Assembly: GCA_965279705.1 (NCBI GenBank)
Contig: OZ257257.1
Location: forward strand, 2,914,001-2,978,000
DNA length: 64,000 bases
DNA from: Stagnimonas sp965279705
Lineage (GTDB): Bacteria; Pseudomonadota; Gammaproteobacteria; Nevskiales; Nevskiaceae
Direction: 5' to 3'
This document shows positions 23,146-31,449 of this stretch, piece after piece (the first letter of the stretch is position 1; every line of letters begins with the position of its first letter). The notes under the pieces were generated by a model, which was not told the origin of the DNA, made no database searches, and was given only the letters and a program-made list of their open reading frames with translations. The translations under genes were made by a program, and so were the position numbers.

Positions 23146-25773
23146 TTACACGCTGCGACGGCGACGGCGCAGAGCCAGCGCAGCCAGTGGCAACAGGGCC
23201 AGTGCACCGAAGGCACCGCCGAAGCGACCGCCGCCCGAGGCGCTCGTGACGGGAACAGTCGGTGTGGTTGGCGTGGTTGGGGTCGTCGGCGTGGTGGGTG
23301 CGGTCTTGCTGCAATAGAACACCTGCGTATCGTCGATCACCCAGCCCAGGTTGCCGCCGCAGCCGTCCTGACCGAACTCCCAGCGGAACTTGATCTTGCT
23401 GCCCTTGGCGGCATTCAGGCTGGCGAGATCGACCACCGTTGTGCCCCAGCTGCCCGTCGCCTCGCCCTGATCGGAACCCGTCCACGACAGCTCACCGCCC
23501 TTGGGATTGGTGTTGGTGGTGGTGCCATCCAGCGCCAGGTTGTAGGGGTTGAAGGTGTAGCTCGCGGCCAGCACCAGCGTGAACGCGCCGCCATCGACGC
23601 TGGCCAGCAGATTGCCGCCGTCGAACAAGGCCTCGGACTGCATGAAGTGCGTGAACGAGAGGAAGCTCGCGGCCTCCGGCACCGTCAGCTCGGGCGAATC
23701 GATGCTGATGGTGCCCGAGGCATCGCCGCCCGCAGCACAGGTGCCGTCGCCGTCATTGGCCGCGAACAGGGCCTTGCCGGTGTGCGGTGCGGGCAGCGTG
23801 CTGTTGATCGAGAACACGAAGGTCGGCGAGTCGAAATCACCCGAGATGGTCTTGGCCTGCACCCAACCAGCGGGGATCACGCCGCTTTCCCAGGTTTCCT
23901 TGAAGGTGGGGAACACGAATTCGCCCGAAGGACACAGCGCCGGCGTCTCGGCCTCGGGTTTGAGCACCGGCACGTAATTGCACTTGGTCTTGGCACTCAT
24001 CCGCATCTCGGTCGCGGTGACGGCGGCAGTGACGGCAGCGCAGTCGGCGGCATTGATGACTTCTGTGGAGACATTGCCCAGCACGTCGTTGAGCGGCAGG
24101 CCGATCAGGTCGTTGCAGGATTTCTCCAGCGCATCCGAGTGCTGGCTGAAATTGGTGGTGGGCGTCTGGTAGACCGACTGCGCCTGAAAGTAGATGTGCG
24201 CCGCCTTGGTCATGCCGATTTTCGGGATCGTCACGCCGTTGAACTCCTTGCCGTCCACCAGCATGGCGTAGGCATGGTTGGGCACGCCGGAGTTGGTGTG
24301 CACGCCGCCGCTGTCGGTGGTGCCGCAGAAGTAGTTCGGCGAGGTGATGACACTGCCCGGCGAGGCCGTGGTGAGTACGGGGATACCGAGGATCGGCACG
24401 TTGACGCCGAAGTTATCCGGGTCCCACATGTCGCGCAGCAGCACGCCCGCGACGGTCTCGGTGAGGTCTTCGCCCAGCACCCAGCGGCTGCCGCCGTTCT
24501 CGAAGTAATCCCCTTCGGTCAGCGTGATTCCGAGCGGGCCTTCCAGCCCGTTCACCAGGTCGTAGGTCTCGCCGAAGATGTCCGAATAGCCTTCGTTGAG
24601 AGCACCCGATTGGTATTGATACACCAGCCCAGAGGTGTACTCGGTGTAGGCGTGGCTCCACTCGTGGCTGACCACGTCGTCGGCATCGAAGGCCGGGCAG
24701 TAGTTGGTGGACTGGCCATCCCAGTACGCATTGGGGCACTGCTCGTTGACCAGATACACGCTCTTCTGCACCTGTGCTTCGGGTGCGATCGCACCGTCGT
24801 CGTAGCCTTCGCGGCCGAACAGATTTTTATAAAGCGCGTAGGTGCCGCCAGCGTAGATGTAGAGATTGTTGAGAAAGATCAGCGGCGTCGGGATGGCCGA
24901 CGGCAGGCGGCTGGACGTTGCGGTCGGGTCGTCCAGTACCAGGTCGGGGTCGGCCGGGGACAGTGCCGAATCTTCGGTGAGCAGCGGCGGCACCATCAGG
25001 TTGGGCGTGTAGATTTCGCGGTTGAGCACCGTATGGATTTCGTTGATGCGATTGAGCAGCGTGCCGGTGTGGGCATCGAGAATCAGACGCTCCCGCACGG
25101 GGTAAGCGGTATCGCCACCGCGCACCATCATTTCGTAGGCGAGGTAATTGGTCTGGCTATCCACCCCCTTCAGCACGCCCGTGCGGTAGAACATCAGGCG
25201 GGTGGATTCGATGCCGAGATTCCGCACGGTGGGGTGCAGCTTGCGGGCCGCGGCCAGGCCGCGCTGCTGCAGCACGGCAATGTCCATCTTCGGCGTGGTG
25301 CCGAGCGATTCCAGACCGGCAATGAACGCGCCGTTCATGCCTGTGATGCCGGCCTCGTTCATGTGCACCACCAGGCGTGTGCCGAACACCGGCAGGCCGC
25401 TCTGCATCTGGTTCATATGCACATGGGTGTTGCCTGCGCGGTCGACATTGACGCGCGTCAGCGCCAGCTGGTTGACGGCATCGGTCACGCCGGAGAGCAC
25501 GCCGAAACGGGCGATGAAATCCTGCGCGCGCAGCAGCGGCTGTGCGACGACGTCATCCACCATCAGCACCTTGCCGGGCAGCGCCTGCACGGTGGCGTAG
25601 GCATCAATCGTGTTGCTGCGGCTCAGCAAGGCCCCGCCGGTGGAGGACTTCAGCAGCGCCAACGCTTCGCTGGGCGTCTCTGCCAATCGGGTGGGCAACG
25701 CGGTGGCAGCGAACGCGGCAGTGGCTAGCGCGAACGCCAAGGCTGCCTGGGCAGGCTTGAATGTGTGTTTCAT
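23146..25773 (-). CDS. M4 (thermolysin-family) metalloprotease with GlyGly-CTERM tail
   Basis: An 875-residue secreted preproprotein: signal peptide (to about residue 26), FTP/PepSY-type propeptide (to about 270), M4 catalytic domain with HEWSHAYTEY (zinc ligands, near residue 369) and NEGYSDIFGE (third ligand, near 390), and C-terminal beta domains. A TPTTPTTPT linker leads to GGGRFGGAFGALALLPLAAL and RRRRR. That tail is a GlyGly-CTERM signal, normally cut by a rhombosortase after type II secretion. No rhombosortase gene is visible here. The next gene upstream is a close paralogue in the same orientation. A sigma-54-type promoter precedes it. Expected role: extracellular or surface proteolysis. 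Confidence 0.92.
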   Translation of the reverse strand: MKHTFKPAQAALAFALATAAFAATALPTRLAETPSEALALLKSSTGGALLSRSNTIDAYATVQALPGKVLMVDDVVAQPLLRAQDFIARFGVLSGVTDAVNQLALTRVNVDRAGNTHVHMNQMQSGLPVFGTRLVVHMNEAGITGMNGAFIAGLESLGTTPKMDIAVLQQRGLAAARKLHPTVRNLGIESTRLMFYRTGVLKGVDSQTNYLAYEMMVRGGDTAYPVRERLILDAHTGTLLNRINEIHTVLNREIYTPNLMVPPLLTEDSALSPADPDLVLDDPTATSSRLPSAIPTPLIFLNNLYIYAGGTYALYKNLFGREGYDDGAIAPEAQVQKSVYLVNEQCPNAYWDGQSTNYCPAFDADDVVSHEWSHAYTEYTSGLVYQYQSGALNEGYSDIFGETYDLVNGLEGPLGITLTEGDYFENGGSRWVLGEDLTETVAGVLLRDMWDPDNFGVNVPILGIPVLTTASPGSVITSPNYFCGTTDSGGVHTNSGVPNHAYAMLVDGKEFNGVTIPKIGMTKAAHIYFQAQSVYQTPTTNFSQHSDALEKSCNDLIGLPLNDVLGNVSTEVINAADCAAVTAAVTATEMRMSAKTKCNYVPVLKPEAETPALCPSGEFVFPTFKETWESGVIPAGWVQAKTISGDFDSPTFVFSINSTLPAPHTGKALFAANDGDGTCAAGGDASGTISIDSPELTVPEAASFLSFTHFMQSEALFDGGNLLASVDGGAFTLVLAASYTFNPYNLALDGTTTNTNPKGGELSWTGSDQGEATGSWGTTVVDLASLNAAKGSKIKFRWEFGQDGCGGNLGWVIDDTQVFYCSKTAPTTPTTPTTPTTPTVPVTSASGGGRFGGAFGALALLPLAALALRRRRRSV

Positions 25774-25815
25774 GGATGTCGCCTCTTGGAAATTGAATGG
25801 CTTTGTGATTTTTTC

Positions 25816-25832
25816 AGCGACTTCATGTCACT
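25816..25832 (-). promoter_or_regulatory. Leader palindrome of the first M4 gene
   Basis: An imperfect inverted repeat (AGTGAC, five bases, GTCGCT when read on the minus strand). It lies at about +6 to +22 from the start site predicted by the sigma-54-type promoter. The same element is present at the same distance in the second M4 gene (28791-28806). It could be an operator or a 5' mRNA hairpin. Confidence 0.45.
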
Positions 25833-25847
25833 TATTCACAAAGTTTC

Positions 25848-25864
25848 AGCAAACATCCTGCCAA
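25848..25864 (-). promoter_or_regulatory. Sigma-54-type promoter of the first M4 gene
   Basis: Read on the minus strand this is TTGGCAGGATGTTTGCT, with GG and GC separated by exactly ten bases as required at -24/-12. It matches the consensus TGGCAC-N5-TTGC at all but the usual variable positions. The predicted transcript starts near 25837, giving a leader of about 64 bases. The paralogue has the same element. Confidence 0.65.
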
Positions 25865-25932
25865 TTGATGGTTCGGTAAAGATTTAGCTGGCTTTGAGGA
25901 CCCTCATCCGTTTCTGCTTGCATCGCGCCCAC

Positions 25933-25963
25933 AAAAAAGGCGGCCCGAAGGCCGCCCCTTTTT
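25933..25963 (-). terminator. Intrinsic terminator of the second M4 gene
   Basis: The stem pairs GGCGGCC (25939-25945) with GGCCGCC (25950-25956) around CGAA and is flanked by A and T runs, so it can also stop readthrough from the opposite strand. It shares stem and loop with the terminator at 23101-23130. Confidence 0.8.
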
Positions 25964-25978
25964 GAAACCGCCGTGCCT

Positions 25979-28732
25979 TTAGCTCACACGACGGCGGCGG
26001 CGCAGGCCGGCAGCCATCAGCGGCAACAGCGCCAAGGCGCCAAACGCGCCGCCAAAGCGACCACCGCTGGTGGTGCCGCCTGTCACTGGCGTGGTCGGCA
26101 CCGTCGGCGTGGTCGGGTCGGTCGGCGTCACCACCGGCGCATCCTTGCTGCAATAGAACACCTGGGTGTCGTCGATGAACCAGCCCAGGTTACCGCCGCA
26201 GGCGTCCTGACCGAATTCCCAGCGGAACTTGACCTTGTCGCCCTTCTTCGGCGCGCCTTCCAGCTTGGTGATGTCGACCACGGTCGTGCCCCAGCTGCCG
26301 GTGGCTTCGCCCTGATCCGCACCCGTCCACGCCGCCTCACCCGCCAGCGGGCTGGTGTTGTTGCCGTTGCCGGGGATACCGACCGGGTCGGGCACGCCGG
26401 GCAGCAGCGGGGCATCGGTGAACGCACCGCTGTGGCCGTTGTAGGTGAAGGCCGCACCCGGAACGATGACGAACTCGCCACCGTTGACGCTGTACTTCAG
26501 GTTGCCACCGTCGAACCCGGCTTCGGATTGCATGAAGTGGGTGAACGACAGGAAGCTCGCGTCGTCCGGCACGGTGATCTCGGGGGAATCCATGCGCATC
26601 GAACCCGAAGCGTCGCCGCCGGCCATGCAGGTGCCGTCGCCGTCGTTGCGCGCGAACAGCGCCTTGCCGGTGTGCGGCGCGGGCAGGTCGCCCGAGATCG
26701 AGAAGTTGAACGTCGGCGACTGGAAATCACCCGTGATGTTGAAAGTCTGCGCCCAGCCGGTCGGGATTACGCCGCTCTCCCAGGTTTCCTTGAAGGTGGG
26801 AAACACGAACAGGCCCGCACCGCACAGCGTCGGCGTGCCCGCTTCAGGTGCTAGCACCTTGGCGTAGCCGCACTTCTCTTCCACGGTCATGGCGGCGGTG
26901 TTGCGGAACTCAACGGCCAGAGCGACCTGCTTCACGGCATCGCAATCCGCCTGCGTGATCTTCTCGGCGGATACGGCACCGGTCACGTCGTGCAGCGTCG
27001 CGCCGATGAGATCCTGGCAAGACGAATCGAGCGCGTCGGCGTGCTGCGGATAGTTCGTGGTCGGCGTCTGGTAATGCGTCTCGGCCTGGAAGTAGATCGC
27101 TACCGCCTTGGTCATGCCGATCTTCGGCACCGGCACGTTGTTGAATGTGGTGGTGTCGATGTCGTTGGGACGGCCGTCCACCAGCATCGCGAAGGCGTGG
27201 TTGGAGACACCTGAGTTGGTGTGCACACCGCCGGCATCGGCGGCGTCGCAGGCATAGTTGGGCGAGGTGATCACACTGCCCGGCGAGGGTGCAAAACCCA
27301 GCACGGGGATGCCCGCCAGCGGCACGTTGATGGTGAAATCATCCGGGTCCCACATGTCGCGCAACAAGGCACCGGCAACGGTTTCGGTGAGGTCTTCACC
27401 CACCACCCAGCGGCTGCCGCCATCCTTGAAGTAGTCGCCTTCCGTCAGCGTGGCACCCAGTGCACCTTCGCGGCCGTTCACCAGATCGTAGACCTCACCG
27501 AAGATGTCCGAATAGCTCTCGTTGAGCGCGCCGGACTGGTACTGATAGACGAGGCCGTGGGTGTATTCGGTGTAGGCGTGGCTCCACTCGTGGCTCACCA
27601 CGTCATCGCCGTCGAAGGCGGGGCAGTAGTTGGTCGAGTCGCCGTTCCAGTAGGCATTGGGGCACTGGTCGTTGACCAGGTACACGCTCTTCTGCACCTG
27701 TTCGGTGCCGGGCACGGCGCCGTCGTTGTAGCCCTCGCGACCAAACAGATTCTTGTAGAGGTCGTAGGTGCCGCCAGCGAAGAAATACAGGTTGGCCAGG
27801 GCCGGAAGGGTCGCCGCAACCAAGGGTGCGCGCGAAGACATTGCGGTGCGGTCATCCAGCACCAGCGGCTCGTCGGCCGGGGCCAGCGGCGAGTCTTCGG
27901 TGAGCGTCGGCGGGATCGGCACTGAAACACCCAAACCGGCTGGGTCTGGTGTGGTCTGGCCCGGTGTGTAGATTTCGCGATTGAGCAGCGTGTGAATCTC
28001 GTTGATGCGGTTCAGCACGTTGCCGCTGTTGGCATTGAGGATGATGCGCTCGCGCACCGGGAAGGCCGGGCTGCCGCCCTTCACCATCACCTCGTAAGCC
28101 AGGAAGTTGCTCTGGTTCGAAACGCCCTTGAGCAGGCCGGTGCGGTAATACATCAGCCGGGTGGATTCGATCGCCAGATTCTTGACCTGCGGGTGCAGCT
28201 TGTGTGCTGCCGTGAGGCCGCGCTCGCGCAGATAGGTGATCTCTTTCGAGGGTGTGGCGGGGATGGACTCCAGCCCCGGGATGAACACGCCGCTAACGCC
28301 GGTGACACCAGCGTTGTTCATGTGCACCACCATGCGGCTGCCGAACACGGCCAGCCCGTTCTGCATCTGGTTGAGATGGACGTGAGTGTTGCCGGCGAAG
28401 TCCTTGCTCACGCGCGAGAGCGTGAGCTGGTTGACCGCATCGGTCACGCCCGGCAAAACGCCGTAGGCGGCGAGGAAGTTCTTCGCGCGCAGCACGGGGG
28501 CCACCGTTGCATCGTCGGCCAACAGCACCTTGCTGCCGATTGCGTGCACTGCCGTGTAGGCGTCAAGCGTGCGCTGGCTTTGGCTCAGGTTGCCGCCAGC
28601 CGCTGCGGTGAGCAGCTTGAGTGCTTCATCTGGAGACTGTGCGATGCGTGCGGGCAGTGCCTGCGCGCTGAACGCGGCGACGGCGAGCGCAAACGCGATG
28701 ACCGCCTTGGCAGGCTGGAGAATGTTCTTCAT
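25979..28732 (-). CDS. M4 metalloprotease paralogue with GlyGly-CTERM tail
   Basis: A 917-residue paralogue of the following gene with the same order: signal peptide (MKNILQPAKAVIAFALAVAA), FTP/PepSY propeptide, M4 domain with HEWSHAYTEYTHG (near residue 380) and NESYSDIFGE, C-terminal jelly-roll-like domain, Thr/Pro linker, then SGGRFGGAFGALALLP and RRRRR. Note NESYSDIFGE here versus NEGYSDIFGE in the paralogue; the zinc-binding Glu is retained in both. It differs mainly in longer inserts (a linker rich in Pro near residue 270, and an insert PLLPGVPDPVGIPG near the C-terminal domain). The open frame extends upstream, but ATG 28732 gives the signal peptide. It has its own sigma-54-type promoter and terminator, so the two are separately transcribed copies. 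Confidence 0.92.
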   Translation of the reverse strand: MKNILQPAKAVIAFALAVAAFSAQALPARIAQSPDEALKLLTAAAGGNLSQSQRTLDAYTAVHAIGSKVLLADDATVAPVLRAKNFLAAYGVLPGVTDAVNQLTLSRVSKDFAGNTHVHLNQMQNGLAVFGSRMVVHMNNAGVTGVSGVFIPGLESIPATPSKEITYLRERGLTAAHKLHPQVKNLAIESTRLMYYRTGLLKGVSNQSNFLAYEVMVKGGSPAFPVRERIILNANSGNVLNRINEIHTLLNREIYTPGQTTPDPAGLGVSVPIPPTLTEDSPLAPADEPLVLDDRTAMSSRAPLVAATLPALANLYFFAGGTYDLYKNLFGREGYNDGAVPGTEQVQKSVYLVNDQCPNAYWNGDSTNYCPAFDGDDVVSHEWSHAYTEYTHGLVYQYQSGALNESYSDIFGEVYDLVNGREGALGATLTEGDYFKDGGSRWVVGEDLTETVAGALLRDMWDPDDFTINVPLAGIPVLGFAPSPGSVITSPNYACDAADAGGVHTNSGVSNHAFAMLVDGRPNDIDTTTFNNVPVPKIGMTKAVAIYFQAETHYQTPTTNYPQHADALDSSCQDLIGATLHDVTGAVSAEKITQADCDAVKQVALAVEFRNTAAMTVEEKCGYAKVLAPEAGTPTLCGAGLFVFPTFKETWESGVIPTGWAQTFNITGDFQSPTFNFSISGDLPAPHTGKALFARNDGDGTCMAGGDASGSMRMDSPEITVPDDASFLSFTHFMQSEAGFDGGNLKYSVNGGEFVIVPGAAFTYNGHSGAFTDAPLLPGVPDPVGIPGNGNNTSPLAGEAAWTGADQGEATGSWGTTVVDITKLEGAPKKGDKVKFRWEFGQDACGGNLGWFIDDTQVFYCSKDAPVVTPTDPTTPTVPTTPVTGGTTSGGRFGGAFGALALLPLMAAGLRRRRRVS

Positions 28733-28790
28733 GGGAGTATGAAACCTCAAAGTGATTGTGAAAATGCGATCCGATCTTCTTTGATCTCTC

Positions 28791-28806
28791 AGTGACTTCC
28801 TGTCAT
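28791..28806 (-). promoter_or_regulatory. Leader palindrome of the second M4 gene
   Basis: On the minus strand ATGACA, four bases, GTCACT. It lies about +7 to +22 from the predicted sigma-54 start, the same place as the matching element before the paralogue. Conservation of both sequence and position between the duplicates suggests function, or a recent duplication. Confidence 0.45.
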
Positions 28807-28822
28807 CCGCGTTGCAAGCTAA

Positions 28823-28839
28823 CGCAATGGGCCTGCCAA
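28823..28839 (-). promoter_or_regulatory. Sigma-54-type promoter of the second M4 gene
   Basis: Read on the minus strand this is TTGGCAGGCCCATTGCG: GG and GC are ten bases apart, with the -24 half identical to the first copy (TTGGCAGG) and TTGC at -12. The predicted start is near 28812, leaving a leader of about 80 bases. No enhancer-binding activator gene is in the window. Confidence 0.65.
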
Positions 28840-28882
28840 TTGCGCCAGATAAGTGCAATTTATCCATCGACAATTTTCTGCG

Positions 28883-28912
28883 TTGACAAACGCTTCACCA
28901 CTTATTTACGAG
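28883..28912 (+). promoter_or_regulatory. Possible sigma-70 promoter of ridA-recG
   Basis: A perfect -35 hexamer TTGACA at 28883-28888 is followed by an AT-rich stretch (TTATTTACGA) in which several -10 candidates are possible; none is a good match. Its position 10-40 bases before the ridA ATG would make a very short leader. Confidence 0.3.
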
Positions 28913-28921
28913 AACTCGCCA

Positions 28922-29305
28922 ATGCCTCGCCAAATCATCCACACCGACGACGCCCCCGCTGCCATCGGCACCTATTCGCAGGCCGTCAAGGTCGGCAATA
29001 CGGTGTATTGCTCCGGGCAGATCCCGCTCGACCCCAAGACCATGGCGATGAACAACGCCACCATCGAGGACGAGATCCACCAGGTGTTCAAGAACCTCGC
29101 CGCTGTCGCCAAGGCCAGCGGCGGCTCGCTGGCGGATGTGGTGAAGCTCGGCGTGTTTCTCACCGACCTCACGCACTTTCCCAAGGTCAACGAGATCATG
29201 GGCCAGTACTTCACCCAGCCGTATCCCGCACGCGCTGCCGTAGGTGTGGCCAGCCTGCCGCGCGGCGCGCGGGTCGAGGCCGATATGGTCGTCGTGCTCG
29301 GCTAG
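28922..29305 (+). CDS. ridA: RidA family 2-iminobutanoate/2-iminopropanoate deaminase
   Basis: A 127-residue RidA/YjgF protein. It hydrolyses reactive enamine/imine intermediates released by PLP enzymes such as threonine dehydratase. Signature blocks are GTYSQAVKVGNTVYCSGQIP, the loop EDEIHQVFKNLAAV and the active-site Arg in PYPARAAVGVASLPRGARVE. Length is typical. recG begins 5 bases after its stop, so the pair is cotranscribed, as is common when ridA replaces trmH in the spoT-recG neighbourhood. The ATG was chosen over an upstream in-frame GTG, which would lie in the M4 promoter region. Confidence 0.96.
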   Translation: MPRQIIHTDDAPAAIGTYSQAVKVGNTVYCSGQIPLDPKTMAMNNATIEDEIHQVFKNLAAVAKASGGSLADVVKLGVFLTDLTHFPKVNEIMGQYFTQPYPARAAVGVASLPRGARVEADMVVVLG

Positions 29306-29310
29306 ATCGC

Positions 29311-31398
29311 ATGGCCGCCAAACCACTGGCGGCGGCAGGCGCGCGTCTCGATAGCCACACTCAGTTCCTGAAAGGTGCAGGCCCTTATCTGGCGGGCGTG
29401 CTGAAGGGGCTGGGCATCGAAACGGTGCAGGACCTGCTGTTCCACCTGCCACTGCGTTACGAAGACCGTCGCCATGCCACACCCATCGCCCAGCTCAAGG
29501 CCGGTGAAGAGGTCTTGGTGATGGGCAAAGTGGTCGCCAGCGATGTGCGCTTTGCGGGCAAGCGCACGCTGCGAGTGGCGATCGACGACGGTTTCGACGG
29601 CCTGACGCTGCGCTTCTTCCACTTCAACGAGGCGCAGCGCGCAGCCTTCGTCAACGGCAAGTGGCTGCGCGCCTACGGCACGGTGCGTGCAGGGGCTGGC
29701 GGCTTCGAGATCATCCACCCCGAATACAAGATTGCCGACTCGCGCGAGGCGCTGCCGACGGAGGCGCGGCTCACGCCCATCTACCCACTGACGGCCGGCA
29801 TCACCCAGCAAAAGCTGCGTACGCTGATTGCCACTGCATTCGACATCGCCGCGCGCGAACGCGGTCTGGTCACACCCCTGCCCGGCCTGCCGATACCGGA
29901 CACGCTGGCTGCGCTCAAGCTGATCCATCTGCCCGAGGGCGATGCCGACTCGCAGCAGTTGATGGCGCAGACGCACCCGGCACAGCGGCGCTTGATCCAC
30001 GAAGAATTGCTGGCGCATCAGCTCTGCATGCGATTGCTGCGGCGCCAAGTAAAGATGCGACCGGCGCCGCTGCTCAAGGGCATTGCGGAAGCCCATCGTG
30101 CACTGCAAGCCGTGCTGCCCTTCACGCTCACCAAGGCACAGCAGCGCGTGGTTGGCGAGATTGCTACCGATATGCGCGAACCGCGCCCCATGCTGCGGCT
30201 GGTGCAGGGCGATGTCGGCAGCGGCAAAACCGTGGTCGCGGCAGTTGCACTCGTCGCTGCGGCGCGCGCCGGTTTTCAAGGCGCACTGATGGCGCCGACC
30301 GAGCTGCTGGCCGAGCAGCATGCCGTCAATCTCGCCAAGTGGTTCGCGCCACTGGGTCTCAACGTGGTGTTCCTCGCCGGCAAGCTGAAGAAGTCGCAGA
30401 AGGACTTGGCACTCGCCGCCATCGCCAGCGGGGAGGCACACATCGTGGTCGGCACCCACGCCATGTTTCAGCAGAGCGTGGTGTTCTCGAAACTGGCCCT
30501 GGTGGTGGTGGACGAGCAGCATCGCTTTGGCGTGCAGCAGCGGCTGGCACTGCGCGACAAGGGGCCGCAAGGGGCATCGCCACACCAGCTCATCATGTCG
30601 GCCACACCCATCCCGCGCACCTTGGCGCAAACGCTCTACGCCGACCTCGACGTCAGCGTGATCGACGAGCTGCCGCCAGGCCGCACGCCCATCACCACCG
30701 TCGCGCTCATCAACGAAAAGCGGGCGGAAGTCATCGAACGCATCGGTGCCGCCTGCCGCACGGGCAAGCAGGTGTATTGGGTCTGCACGCTGATCGAAGA
30801 CAGCGACGAGCTCGAAGCCGAGGCGGCCGAGACCATCACCCAGCAGCTGCGCATCGCCCTGCCCGACCTGCACATCGGCCTCGTGCACGGCCGCATGAAG
30901 GGCAGCGAAAAAGCGGCGCAGATGGCGGCGTTCAAGGCTTGCGCCACGCAACTGCTCGTTGCCACCACCGTGATCGAAGTCGGTGTCGACGTGCCCAACG
31001 CCAGCATCATGGTGATCGAAAACGCCGAGCGGCTGGGCCTGGCACAGCTACATCAGCTGCGCGGTCGTGTCGGCCGCGGCGCGGTGGAGAGTCAGTGCGT
31101 GCTGCTCTACCAGTCGCCACTCGGCAAGAACGGCCGTGCACGGCTGGACACCCTGCGCCGCACCACCGACGGTTTCGAGATCGCCCAAAAAGACCTCGAA
31201 CTGCGTGGCCCCGGCGAGCTGCTGGGCCGCCGGCAAACCGGGGTCATCGGCCTGAAGCTCGCCGACCCGCAGCGCGATGCGCCGCTGATACCCGCCTTGC
31301 AAATACTGGCGGACGAGTGGCTGGATTCGCGCGCAGAACTGGCGCGCATGCTCATCCGCCGCTGGGTCGGTGACGTCGAGAAATATGCGCAGGTGTGA
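29311..31398 (+). CDS. recG: ATP-dependent DNA helicase RecG
   Basis: A 695-residue monomeric helicase that regresses stalled forks and branch-migrates junctions. The N-terminal wedge/OB domain (region VLVMGKVVASDVRF) is followed by Walker A GDVGSGKTVVA, the DEQH box (VVVDEQHRFGVQQR), motif III MSATPIPRTLA and motif VI QLRGRVGRG. Length equals the family norm. The open frame runs far upstream, but ATG 29311 directly after ridA gives the expected N-terminus. It is part of a ridA-recG unit and is followed by an oxidoreductase gene after 51 bases. Confidence 0.97.
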   Translation: MAAKPLAAAGARLDSHTQFLKGAGPYLAGVLKGLGIETVQDLLFHLPLRYEDRRHATPIAQLKAGEEVLVMGKVVASDVRFAGKRTLRVAIDDGFDGLTLRFFHFNEAQRAAFVNGKWLRAYGTVRAGAGGFEIIHPEYKIADSREALPTEARLTPIYPLTAGITQQKLRTLIATAFDIAARERGLVTPLPGLPIPDTLAALKLIHLPEGDADSQQLMAQTHPAQRRLIHEELLAHQLCMRLLRRQVKMRPAPLLKGIAEAHRALQAVLPFTLTKAQQRVVGEIATDMREPRPMLRLVQGDVGSGKTVVAAVALVAAARAGFQGALMAPTELLAEQHAVNLAKWFAPLGLNVVFLAGKLKKSQKDLALAAIASGEAHIVVGTHAMFQQSVVFSKLALVVVDEQHRFGVQQRLALRDKGPQGASPHQLIMSATPIPRTLAQTLYADLDVSVIDELPPGRTPITTVALINEKRAEVIERIGAACRTGKQVYWVCTLIEDSDELEAEAAETITQQLRIALPDLHIGLVHGRMKGSEKAAQMAAFKACATQLLVATTVIEVGVDVPNASIMVIENAERLGLAQLHQLRGRVGRGAVESQCVLLYQSPLGKNGRARLDTLRRTTDGFEIAQKDLELRGPGELLGRRQTGVIGLKLADPQRDAPLIPALQILADEWLDSRAELARMLIRRWVGDVEKYAQV

Positions 31399-31449
31399 TG
31401 GCTCGTACCATGCGCGCCTGCTCACGCCGCAGCACACCGAAAACCAGCC

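Noticed and set aside
21384..23216. Long open frame (610 codons) on the minus strand opposite spoT
   Set aside because: It is a shadow of the GC-rich spoT codons; the plus-strand protein has all RSH domains, while the antisense translation has no recognisable motif.
23265..23310. Short tandem repeats (GTTGGCGTG-like) as a CRISPR or minisatellite
   Set aside because: They encode the Thr-Pro linker of the M4 protein; there are no spacers.
23647..25728. Long plus-strand frame (about 690 codons) opposite the first M4 gene
   Set aside because: High GC makes stop-free antisense frames common; it is rich in His, Arg and Gly repeats, has no RBS, and the minus strand carries the complete protease.
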